The notes beneath the pieces are model-generated. The model was not told where the DNA came from and searched no databases. It saw nothing but the letters and a program-made list of their open reading frames with translations. Positions 24,563-32,411 of a DNA stretch of 64,000 bases are shown here, one piece after another. Within the stretch, counting starts at the first letter, position 1. Each line of letters begins with the position of its first letter. The position numbers and the translations under genes are program-made. The DNA comes from Erysipelotrichaceae bacterium (lineage in GTDB: Bacteria; Bacillota_I; Bacilli_A; Erysipelotrichales; Erysipelotrichaceae), in NCBI GenBank assembly GCA_017405785.1, contig JAFQZR010000019.1, positions 62,001 through 126,000 on the forward strand. The letters are read 5' to 3'.

Positions 24563-27034
24563 TTAAACCTCCAAAGTCAGCTCTTCAAAGCTTTTATCAC
24601 TTACCCCTTCAGGTATGTCAATTATCCTGACTTCCTGGATGCCGTTGATGTGATACCAGTCTCTGGTTGTCAGCGGATTGGAGAATCTGGCATCCTTGGC
24701 CATCAGGGATACATCTTTGCTTCTTATATCCATCATACCTTCTGCAGAGATCAAATTCAAACTGTCATTTAATGAAGCTGTTATTACATATCTCACTGCA
24801 TGAGGATTGGTTTTGTTCTTCTTGGCGATCAGAATGCCCTTGGTTGCCCTTCTGGTGACATCGAGGTCATTGATCTTTATGCGCTTGGCACCGCTTTTCT
24901 CCGTCAGGTAAACCGCTTCACTTACGGAGTCGTTGATGATGGCGGCGCAGGAAACGTGGTCACCCTCAGCCAGCTTGACACTTCTGACACCCTTGACCTT
25001 GGCAGCTGTCTGCGGTATCTCGGATACGGCATAACGTGAGGCAAAGCCTTCCTGAGTAACAAAGGTGATCTCATCGTTTTCATAGGCCAGAAGAACGCTG
25101 ACGACCTTATCGTCATCGGTAAGCTTCATGGCACCGGAACTGCGCGATGTTCTCTGCAGCTGCCAGCCCGGAAGCATGGTTCTTTTGACCAGACCGTTAC
25201 GGGAAACGCTGACCAGCCAGCAGTAGGTATTGAAATCCTTTACCAGGAAAGCGGCCACGAACTTCTCAGAGTTATTGACCTTGACATATCTGGAGATGTG
25301 GTCTCCGATATCCTTCCACTTGTATTCATTGAGAGTATACAGCGGAATTGAAACATATTCGCCGCTCTCGGTAAATGCCAGCAGAGTATCCAGAGTATCA
25401 GCTTCACTGTAGCCGATCAGCTCATCCTGATCCTTGATGCCGGTGACGGTATCGTTGGAACTGTAGGAACGCATGGATACGCGCTTGATGTAGCCGTCGC
25501 GGGACATGGTCACAACGATGTGTTCGTTGGCGATCATGGCTGTACGGTCGATCTGCAGTTCGCTGACCTCATTTTCGATAACACTGCGTCTTGGTGTCCG
25601 GTACTTGTCGGATACTTCCTTGAGTTCCTTGCATAAGACCTGATTGAGCTTTGAATCATTCTCAATGATCTCCTTGAGCTCCTTCAGTTCGCCTACCAGC
25701 TTGGTAAACTCGTTTTTGAGTTCGAAAATGTCGGTATTGCTCAGACGGTACAGACGCAGATTGACAATGGCCTCTGCCTGTACTTCGGTGAAGCCGAAGC
25801 GGGCGATAAGCTTCTTCTTGGAATCTGCCTTGTCCTTTGAGGCTCTGATGATCGCAATGACCTCATCAAGAACGCTGACGGCCTTGATCAGACCTTCCAG
25901 GATATGGCAGCGGTCAATGCGCTTGTTGAATTCGAAATGGGAACGTGCTCTGATGACTTCCTGCATGAAGGCAATATAGGCATCCAGAGCCCGCAGTAAA
26001 CCTAACTGCGTCGGTCTGCGGTCGACAATTGCGATCATGTTGTAGTTATAGTTGACCTGCAGATCGGTATTTTTATAGAGATAGTTCAGGATATGCTGGG
26101 CATTGATTTCTTTCTTGACATCAACGGCGATCCTTAAACCGTTACGGTCGGATTCGTCTCTGACAGCCAGAATGCCGTCAATATCCTGATTATAGCGGAT
26201 GTCATCGATCTTCTTGACCAGAGATGACTTGACCACTTCATACGGTATTTCCGTAATGATGATCTGATTGTTATTGCGGCCCTCCTCAATGGAAACCCTG
26301 CCTCTGACAACTACCTTTCCTCTGCCGGAAACAAAGGCTTCCCTGATTCCGTCGATACCCTGGACAATGCCTCCGGTCGGGAAATCAGGTCCTTTGATAA
26401 ACTGCATGATCTCATCCAGTGAACATTCAGGATGTTTGATGCGGTAGATCGTACCCTCAACGACTTCCTTCAGGTTATGAGGCGGAATGTTGGTGGCATA
26501 GCCGGCAGCGATGCCGGTGGCACCGTTGACCAGCAGGTTCGGGAAACGGGCCGGCAGAACGGTCGGTTCGTTTTCGGTATCGTCAAAGTTCGGTGACCAG
26601 GTCACGGTATCCTTGTCGATGTCTTCCAAAAGGGTATTGCTAAGACCGGCCAGTCTGGCTTCGGTATAACGCATGGCAGCCGGCGGGTCATCGTCGATGG
26701 AGCCGTTGTTGCCGTGCATTTCCACTAACGGATAATTCTGTTTCCAGGCCTGTGAGAGTCTTACCATGGCCTCATAGACGCTGGAATCACCGTGCGGGTG
26801 ATAGTTGCCGATGACGATACCGACAGTCTTGGCGCTCTTTCTGAACGCCTTGTCTGCGGTATTGCCCTCTTTATACATCGCATACAGGATTCTTCTTTGA
26901 ACCGGCTTCAAACCGTCTCTGGCATCAGGAAGAGCTCTGTCCTGGATGATGTACTTGGCATAGTCGCCGTATCTTTCCGAGATCAGATCATTAAGTGTCT
27001 GTCTGCTGAATTCATTTTCATTCTGCTTTGCCAT
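24563..27034 (-). CDS. parC: DNA topoisomerase IV subunit A ParC
   Basis: Decatenates chromosomes with ParE. The 823-aa product has the breakage-reunion domain with HPHGDSSVYEAMV and catalytic Tyr in AAMRYTEARL (Tyr123), and a C-terminal beta-pinwheel without the gyrase GQRGGKG-type box, which favours ParC over GyrA. A GTG at 27040 overlapping the parE stop (GTGA) is possible, but the ATG at 27034 stands 9 bases from GGAGGG and is preferred. The quinolone-target residues look wild-type (Ser-Ser and Glu in HPHGDSSVYE). Confidence 0.95.
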   Translation of the reverse strand: MAKQNENEFSRQTLNDLISERYGDYAKYIIQDRALPDARDGLKPVQRRILYAMYKEGNTADKAFRKSAKTVGIVIGNYHPHGDSSVYEAMVRLSQAWKQNYPLVEMHGNNGSIDDDPPAAMRYTEARLAGLSNTLLEDIDKDTVTWSPNFDDTENEPTVLPARFPNLLVNGATGIAAGYATNIPPHNLKEVVEGTIYRIKHPECSLDEIMQFIKGPDFPTGGIVQGIDGIREAFVSGRGKVVVRGRVSIEEGRNNNQIIITEIPYEVVKSSLVKKIDDIRYNQDIDGILAVRDESDRNGLRIAVDVKKEINAQHILNYLYKNTDLQVNYNYNMIAIVDRRPTQLGLLRALDAYIAFMQEVIRARSHFEFNKRIDRCHILEGLIKAVSVLDEVIAIIRASKDKADSKKKLIARFGFTEVQAEAIVNLRLYRLSNTDIFELKNEFTKLVGELKELKEIIENDSKLNQVLCKELKEVSDKYRTPRRSVIENEVSELQIDRTAMIANEHIVVTMSRDGYIKRVSMRSYSSNDTVTGIKDQDELIGYSEADTLDTLLAFTESGEYVSIPLYTLNEYKWKDIGDHISRYVKVNNSEKFVAAFLVKDFNTYCWLVSVSRNGLVKRTMLPGWQLQRTSRSSGAMKLTDDDKVVSVLLAYENDEITFVTQEGFASRYAVSEIPQTAAKVKGVRSVKLAEGDHVSCAAIINDSVSEAVYLTEKSGAKRIKINDLDVTRRATKGILIAKKNKTNPHAVRYVITASLNDSLNLISAEGMMDIRSKDVSLMAKDARFSNPLTTRDWYHINGIQEVRIIDIPEGVSDKSFEELTLEV

Positions 27035-27036
27035 GA

Positions 27037-28959
27037 TCACTTACCCTCCAGCTGATATTTGTCTTCCAGAGTAAAGGTTACGAAATCCTCGATCCATTCC
27101 CTTCTGATATCCGGGCGGTCGCCCATCAGAATGTTGAACTTCCTGTCAGTCGCAATGTTATCGTCGATGTTGACCTGGATCAGTGTCCTGGTCTCCGGAT
27201 TCATGGTCGTATCCCAGAGCTGGTCGGCGTTCATTTCACCCAGACCCTTGTATCTCTGGATATCAACCTTTCCGTATTTTTCTCTCAGTTCTTCAAGTTC
27301 ATCATCGTTATAGGCATAAGCGATCTCCTTGCCCTTCTGCACCTTGTATAAAGGAGGTAAGGCGACAAAGACTCTGCCGGCCTCGATCATCGGGCGCATG
27401 TAGCGGTAGAAGAATGTCAGTAACAGAACCTGGATATGAGCACCGTCGGTATCCGCGTCTGTCATGATGATGATCTTGTCATAGTTGCTGGATTCAAGGT
27501 CGAACTTGTCGCCGAAGTCAGCTCCTATCGTATATATCAGAGTGCTTAACTCTTCATTTTTCAGTATTTCGGCTTCTGAAGCCTTTTCCGTATTAAGGAC
27601 CTTGCCTCTTAACGGCAGTATGGCCTGATACTTGGAATCTCTGCCCTGCTTGGCACTGCCGCCGGCGGAATCGCCCTCAACCAGAAACAGTTCGTTCTTC
27701 TTGGCATTGCGGCTCTGAGCCGGTGCCAGCTTGCCGGAGATCTGACGTTCCTGCTTCCGGGTACGGCCCTTGCCGGAACGCACTTCTTCACGGGCTTTCT
27801 GCCGGGCTTTACGGGCCTGTAAGGCACGCAGCATCTTTCTGATCAGGTTATCAGTCATTTCCCTGTTTTCCTGCAGGTAGAATGACAGTCTGTCAGAGAT
27901 GAAGCTGTCGACGACGTTACGGGCTTCCGGAGTTCCCAGCTTGCCCTTGGTCTGACCTTCAAATTCCAGCAGGTCTTCACTGACGGTCAGGGAAACGATG
28001 GCTGTCAGGCCTTCACGGATGTCAGAACCGTCCAGGTTATCATCCTTTTCCTTCAGGAAACCGTTCTTTCTGGCATAATCGTTAAAGCACTTGGTAAAGG
28101 CTGTCTTATAGCCAATGACATGGGTGCCGCCGTCAACCGTTCTGACATGATTGACGAATGAATAGGTATTTTCCGAAACACCGTCGGTATACTGGAAGGC
28201 AAAGTCTACAGCGATCTTGTCAGTGCCGCCATTGAAGGTAACGATCGGTGACAGCACCTCCCTGTCGGCATGCAGGTACTTGACAAAGGCTTCAAGTCCG
28301 TTTTCATAGCAGAATTCTTCCTTGATGTTCTTTCTTTCATCAATCAGAACCATCTTAAGTCCGTTGGTCAAAAAGGCTGCCTCTCTGACTCTCTCCAGGA
28401 TGGTCTCGTAGTTGTATTCAATACGGCCGAAGATCTTCTTATCAGCCAGGAAACGCACCTTGGTACCGGTCTTGTTGGTAGGTCCCAGCTTTTCCAGCTT
28501 GGAGATGACGCTTCCGCCGTTTTTAAAGGTCATGCGCCAGGTGTAGCCGCCGTAGTTGGTAGTTACTTCCAGCCATTCGCTTAAGGCGTTGACAACAGAT
28601 GCACCGACACCGTGCAGACCGCCGGCAGTCTTGTAACCGGACTCGCTGGAGAACTTGGCACCGGCATGCAGCTCCGTAAAGATGACCTGAATGGTCGGAA
28701 CACCGGATGCATGTCTGCCCGTAGGCATGCCTCTTCCCTCATCTTCCACACATATGACATTATTCTTCTCGATGGTGACCTTGATGACCTTACCGTAACC
28801 GTTAAGAGCCTCGTCCATCGCATTATCCATTATTTCCCACACTAAATGATGCAGTCCATGATAATCCGTGGAACCAATGTACATTCCCGGTCTCTTTCTG
28901 ACTGCATCCAGTCCTTTTAAAATCTGAATACTTTTCTCGTTATATTCTTTTCCAGGCAT
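27037..28959 (-). CDS. parE: DNA topoisomerase IV subunit B ParE
   Basis: ATPase subunit of topoisomerase IV. The 640-aa product has the GHKL ATP site (EIMDNAMDEALNG, GRGMPTG, GGLHGVGASVVNALS), the transducer Lys region (QTKGKLGTPEAR), and the TOPRIM part with EGDSAGGSAKQGRD and DADTDGAHIQ. Together with parC it forms an operon whose start has an extended -10 TGGTATAAT (28979-28987) and a GAGG site. Divergent from plsY. Confidence 0.97.
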   Translation of the reverse strand: MPGKEYNEKSIQILKGLDAVRKRPGMYIGSTDYHGLHHLVWEIMDNAMDEALNGYGKVIKVTIEKNNVICVEDEGRGMPTGRHASGVPTIQVIFTELHAGAKFSSESGYKTAGGLHGVGASVVNALSEWLEVTTNYGGYTWRMTFKNGGSVISKLEKLGPTNKTGTKVRFLADKKIFGRIEYNYETILERVREAAFLTNGLKMVLIDERKNIKEEFCYENGLEAFVKYLHADREVLSPIVTFNGGTDKIAVDFAFQYTDGVSENTYSFVNHVRTVDGGTHVIGYKTAFTKCFNDYARKNGFLKEKDDNLDGSDIREGLTAIVSLTVSEDLLEFEGQTKGKLGTPEARNVVDSFISDRLSFYLQENREMTDNLIRKMLRALQARKARQKAREEVRSGKGRTRKQERQISGKLAPAQSRNAKKNELFLVEGDSAGGSAKQGRDSKYQAILPLRGKVLNTEKASEAEILKNEELSTLIYTIGADFGDKFDLESSNYDKIIIMTDADTDGAHIQVLLLTFFYRYMRPMIEAGRVFVALPPLYKVQKGKEIAYAYNDDELEELREKYGKVDIQRYKGLGEMNADQLWDTTMNPETRTLIQVNIDDNIATDRKFNILMGDRPDIRREWIEDFVTFTLEDKYQLEGK

Positions 28960-29051
28960 ATTAAAACCTCACGTATTTATTATACCAAATCTGAGCCATT
29001 ATGTATTATAAATTATACATGTATGTTATTATAAAAATAAGGTGATGAAAT

Positions 29052-29672
29052 ATGACGATTATTAAAGCAGTTCTGTTTTTACTGGCGGGTTATCTCATCG
29101 GCTCCATTCCCTGGGCCCTTATCATCGGCAAGGTTTTCTACAACACCGACATCCGTGAGAAAGGATCAGGCAATCTGGGAGCTACCAATGCCGGACGAGT
29201 ACTGGGAACCAAGGTCTTCTACATCGTAGCCGTTCTTGACGCTCTCAAGGGCTTTCTGGCTTACATGATACTGAAGAAGTTTGACCCTACCCTCGCTCTG
29301 TTGACAGCGATCGGTACGGTACTGGGACACTGCTATCCGCTGTTTTCCAATTTCAAGGGCGGTAAGGGTGTCGCCACCAGCGCCGGTATTCTGGTAGCTG
29401 TATCCTTAACCAGTATCAGATATTTCCGGCTGCAGGTAGGCATTCCTCTGGTCATCTTTGCGGGCTGTGCCCTGACAACACAGTACATCTCATTAGGTTC
29501 AATGAGCGCTTTTGTCGCTGCCAGCATCATCGCCTGGATTTTCAATCCGGATAAGCGCATTGCGGCTCTGCTGACAGCGCTGACGGTCTTCATCATATAC
29601 AAGCATAAGGCCAACATCAAAAGACTTCTCAATCACACCGAGAACAAGTTCTCGCTGGTCAAGAAGAAATAA
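29052..29672 (+). CDS. plsY: Glycerol-3-phosphate acyltransferase PlsY
   Basis: Membrane enzyme that transfers acyl groups from acyl-phosphate (made by PlsX) to glycerol-3-phosphate, starting phospholipid synthesis. The 206-aa product has the family motifs GSIPWALIIGK, GSGNLGATNAGRVLG (motif 1) and HCYPLFSNFKGGKGVATSAG (motif 2), with about five membrane segments. Divergent from parE, as in many Firmicutes. A GGTGATG site precedes the ATG. Confidence 0.96.
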   Translation: MTIIKAVLFLLAGYLIGSIPWALIIGKVFYNTDIREKGSGNLGATNAGRVLGTKVFYIVAVLDALKGFLAYMILKKFDPTLALLTAIGTVLGHCYPLFSNFKGGKGVATSAGILVAVSLTSIRYFRLQVGIPLVIFAGCALTTQYISLGSMSAFVAASIIAWIFNPDKRIAALLTALTVFIIYKHKANIKRLLNHTENKFSLVKKK

Positions 29673-29674
29673 AA

Positions 29675-29699
29675 AAAACCCGGCTAATACCAGGCTATC
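29675..29699 (-). terminator. Terminator of the DUF1287 gene
   Basis: Minus strand: GCCTGG-TATTAG-CCGGGT followed by eight T; it overlaps the stop codon. Confidence 0.65.
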
Positions 29700-30385
29700 A
29701 ATATATCAGGAACCAAAGAGGCATCAAAGCGGTAATGCTTGTAGACGGTGCCTCTTTTTAAATAATCTTCATCGCGGTTAGGCTGACCGCCGTTATGGAT
29801 GATGTACACCTGCCCTTTTTCATTGCGGTAATCGGAAACGATACCGATATGAGTCCCTTCGTTGAAGATGACGATGTCTCCCGGCATCCAGGCACTGATA
29901 TCGTCAATGTCGGTTGTCAGTGATACGGCATAGCGGTCAAAGAAGTGCTCCAGATTGTTGACGCGGCGGAAGTCGATGTTGATATCCGGATCAGCTTCCG
30001 GGTATTCTTCAGGATAAGCATGGATATCGTTATCGACCATGTCTCTTAAGCAGTATCCGGCCTCCCTGAACCGTCTCCAGATGACATCCGTGCATACTCC
30101 GATGTTGTCATCAGGATAACCGCCATTGCCCCAATAGCGTCCGTTATAAAGCGGATGATTGGCTGCATCCTTCTTGGCTCCAGCCAGAAAATCGGCATAG
30201 TCGTCAATGCCGTCACCGTCATAGTCTACGCTGCTTCTGATCACTTCAATTCCAAAATCGGCAGCTGTATATTTCTTTGCCGGTAACAGGTTGTAGCGGA
30301 CAGCCAGATATGCCCCGGCCATCAGAAGTACAGCCAGAATGAATATCAGAACCTTTACCGGCAGTCTTGATCTTCTTTTTCTCAT
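29684..30385 (-). CDS. DUF1287-family, NlpC/P60-like exported protein
   Basis: 233 aa. N-terminal membrane anchor or uncleaved signal (residues 10-30) and a DUF1287 core: GVCTDVIWRRFR with the candidate Cys, DPDINIDFRRVNNLEHFF, MPGDIVIF, HIGIVSD with the candidate His, and IIHNGG. Members are thought to be papain-like cell-wall peptidases; activity here is inferred. A DxDxDxxxD calcium-type loop (DYDGDGIDDYADF) lies near residue 55, an unusual addition before the core. No good ribosome site is visible, and the TATAAT at the start sits 6 bases before ATG, so a leaderless transcript is possible. Confidence 0.88.
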   Translation of the reverse strand: MRKRRSRLPVKVLIFILAVLLMAGAYLAVRYNLLPAKKYTAADFGIEVIRSSVDYDGDGIDDYADFLAGAKKDAANHPLYNGRYWGNGGYPDDNIGVCTDVIWRRFREAGYCLRDMVDNDIHAYPEEYPEADPDINIDFRRVNNLEHFFDRYAVSLTTDIDDISAWMPGDIVIFNEGTHIGIVSDYRNEKGQVYIIHNGGQPNRDEDYLKRGTVYKHYRFDASLVPDILIAWY

Positions 30386-30433
30386 ACAGCCATTATACTC
30401 TTTTAATCCGTTTCTGTTCCTTAATAAATGCTT

Positions 30434-30457
30434 AAAACCGGTGAATTATCACCGGTT
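30434..30457 (-). terminator. Terminator of the CWB2-M15 gene
   Basis: AACCGGTGA-ATTA-TCACCGGTT with T-runs on both sides; directly beyond the stop codon. Confidence 0.8.
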
Positions 30458-30462
30458 CTTTT

Positions 30463-32331
30463 TTAATCAAATATGATCTTGTACTCGTCAAATGTCCACT
30501 TGAACTTGTACATGATGGTTGCCGGAGTGACACCGACATAGCGGAAATGCCACCACTCATGGGCATAGCCCGTAATGTATTCCTTGCCCTTAGGATATCT
30601 TAAGATCAGGCCGAATCTGTGAGCGTTGTCCAGCACCCACTGATAACCCTTGTACTGATCAAAGTAGTGATAGCTGCTGCCGGCTTCGGCGATATCGGAA
30701 GTAAGTCCCGTCTGATGTTCGGAGAAGCCCGGTCTGGCTGAGAACTTATCCGTAGCCCTGACACCGTAAGCTGCGACATTATCATTATAGATCCGCTTCT
30801 GCTCCGCATACGGACGGTAGTTACTGTAGCAGATGATGCGGTTATAGCCGGCCTTTACGGCAGCATCGCTCATCTCCATGTAAGCCTGTAAGGCTCTTTC
30901 TCTTAATGGCTGATAGTTGCCTCTGTAAGCATTAGGTACCATGACCAGATCGGTAGGAGCATATGTTCCGATATAGAACTTCTTGGAAACGATGGCTGTA
31001 TAGCTGGAAGGATCAGCCACTGTCTCGTAACTGTCATAGAAGGCGGTCAGATCAAGATCATCGTAAGGAATGTAGTCCTTGTTGGCATTGACAAAAGCTA
31101 CGGCATCCTCGGCACTCATCTTTCTGTCTCTCATGACCATGATGTATCGAGGAATAAGCTCTGTCTTGATTCCATTTGTTGTCAGGATCACCGGTAATTC
31201 CTTGATTTCCTTCAGCATCCGGTAGTAAGGCTGCAGATCTTCAGGCAGGTTGTTTTCAATCGTCTCGATCTGTTCATCGGTATAGAAGAATGACTTGCGC
31301 ACAGAGGCCAGCTGATATTCATCATCCAGTCCGAAGATGTCTCTGACGGCTTCGTCAGTCAGTCTGGCGGCTCCTCCCAAAACCGCACCGTGGACTATGC
31401 CCTGATCCTTTATGTATTTCCTGGCCTCAGAATAGCGTTCACTCTTGCAGAGAATGACAGGTCCGTGTAACAGGCTCGCTGCCGGACCGCCGCATAAACC
31501 GTCAGGGAAATCATCGCTGTAGGCAAGGACGACTCTGTCAGGATAGCCGAAGAAGCCTTCAGCGATCTTTACGCTTGTTTCATAACGGTTGCCCCCGGCA
31601 ATGCGCCCAACATTACCGTATTCTCCTAACTGCTGTTCAACTGAGGCATTTACCGCCTTTTCACCGCCCAGGATCCAGATGTTTTCAAAGGAACTCTCTT
31701 CCAGCATGGCCAGCTGATCATCCTTGAGGTAATCCCCTACCAGCAGGATCGGGAAACCCGTGGCGCTGGCTGAAAGCGAATCTGCGAAGTTGGTACCCGT
31801 AGCTACCAGAAGATCACCGCTGTTGAGTCCGGCCTCCTTAAGTATTTCCAGGTTTGTTCCGTATCTGTTGGAACCGGCCAGTCTTATCACATTATAATCT
31901 GCGAACATGTCCTCGGCGTTCTGTGATACTGCTGCCGTTCCGCCCAGAATGTAGACAGTGCCGTTGGAAGACATATTGTTTCTGACATAATCTCTTATCT
32001 TTTCGGCATTGGCATCATTTATGATGATGATCGGTGCCACTTTCACGAAGGAAAGACAGCTTCCGGCCAGGGCATCCGCAAAACCGGCACCGTTGGCCAG
32101 AATGACCGTATCCAGTTTTTCCTTTCCGCTTAACTGCAGATATACATCACTGACAGCCAGAGAAGTGGCATAACGGTTGGAACCGAATACCCTGTTAACC
32201 TTCCGGTTATCATACTTGATTTCGGCACTGACAATCGTTGCTGCCTCAGTTTCCAGTAAGCCGTCCGTCAGGTTCACCATGACGCCCAGTAACATCGCCG
32301 TTAACAGCGAAATGATCATTATCTTCTTCAT
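30463..32331 (-). CDS. Secreted D,D-carboxypeptidase with three CWB2 wall-binding repeats
   Basis: 622 aa. Signal peptide (MKKIMIISLLTAMLLGVMV), three CWB2 repeats from about residue 40 to 330 (each with GSNRYxTS, VILANGxxFADAL, GTVYILGGxxAVS), a linker, then a peptidase M15B/VanY domain with GFSEHQTGLTSDIAE (His and Asp zinc ligands) and EWWHFRYVG. It should trim the terminal D-Ala of stem peptides outside the cell while held to a wall polymer by the repeats. The ATG at 32331 has a GGAG site 8 bases upstream; the open frame 8 codons longer has none. Confidence 0.92.
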   Translation of the reverse strand: MKKIMIISLLTAMLLGVMVNLTDGLLETEAATIVSAEIKYDNRKVNRVFGSNRYATSLAVSDVYLQLSGKEKLDTVILANGAGFADALAGSCLSFVKVAPIIIINDANAEKIRDYVRNNMSSNGTVYILGGTAAVSQNAEDMFADYNVIRLAGSNRYGTNLEILKEAGLNSGDLLVATGTNFADSLSASATGFPILLVGDYLKDDQLAMLEESSFENIWILGGEKAVNASVEQQLGEYGNVGRIAGGNRYETSVKIAEGFFGYPDRVVLAYSDDFPDGLCGGPAASLLHGPVILCKSERYSEARKYIKDQGIVHGAVLGGAARLTDEAVRDIFGLDDEYQLASVRKSFFYTDEQIETIENNLPEDLQPYYRMLKEIKELPVILTTNGIKTELIPRYIMVMRDRKMSAEDAVAFVNANKDYIPYDDLDLTAFYDSYETVADPSSYTAIVSKKFYIGTYAPTDLVMVPNAYRGNYQPLRERALQAYMEMSDAAVKAGYNRIICYSNYRPYAEQKRIYNDNVAAYGVRATDKFSARPGFSEHQTGLTSDIAEAGSSYHYFDQYKGYQWVLDNAHRFGLILRYPKGKEYITGYAHEWWHFRYVGVTPATIMYKFKWTFDEYKIIFD

Positions 32332-32384
32332 ACGGTACACTCCTTCGCTTTTCACTATTTAATTGTAAATCATTTAAGCGCAAA

Positions 32385-32407
32385 GAAAAAGGACCACAGG
32401 TCCCTTG
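32385..32407 (-). terminator. Terminator of the 32412-34883 gene
   Basis: Minus strand: AAGGGACC-TGT-GGTCCTTTTT. Confidence 0.75.
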
Positions 32408-32411
32408 TTCA

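Noticed and set aside
24563-28959. Possible gyrA-gyrB pair
   Set aside because: The C-terminal part of the A subunit lacks a gyrase box and the pair lies beside plsY, as for parC-parE.
28960-29051. Search for a shared regulator site between parE and plsY
   Set aside because: Only promoter-like AT-rich sequence is seen, with no clear inverted repeat.
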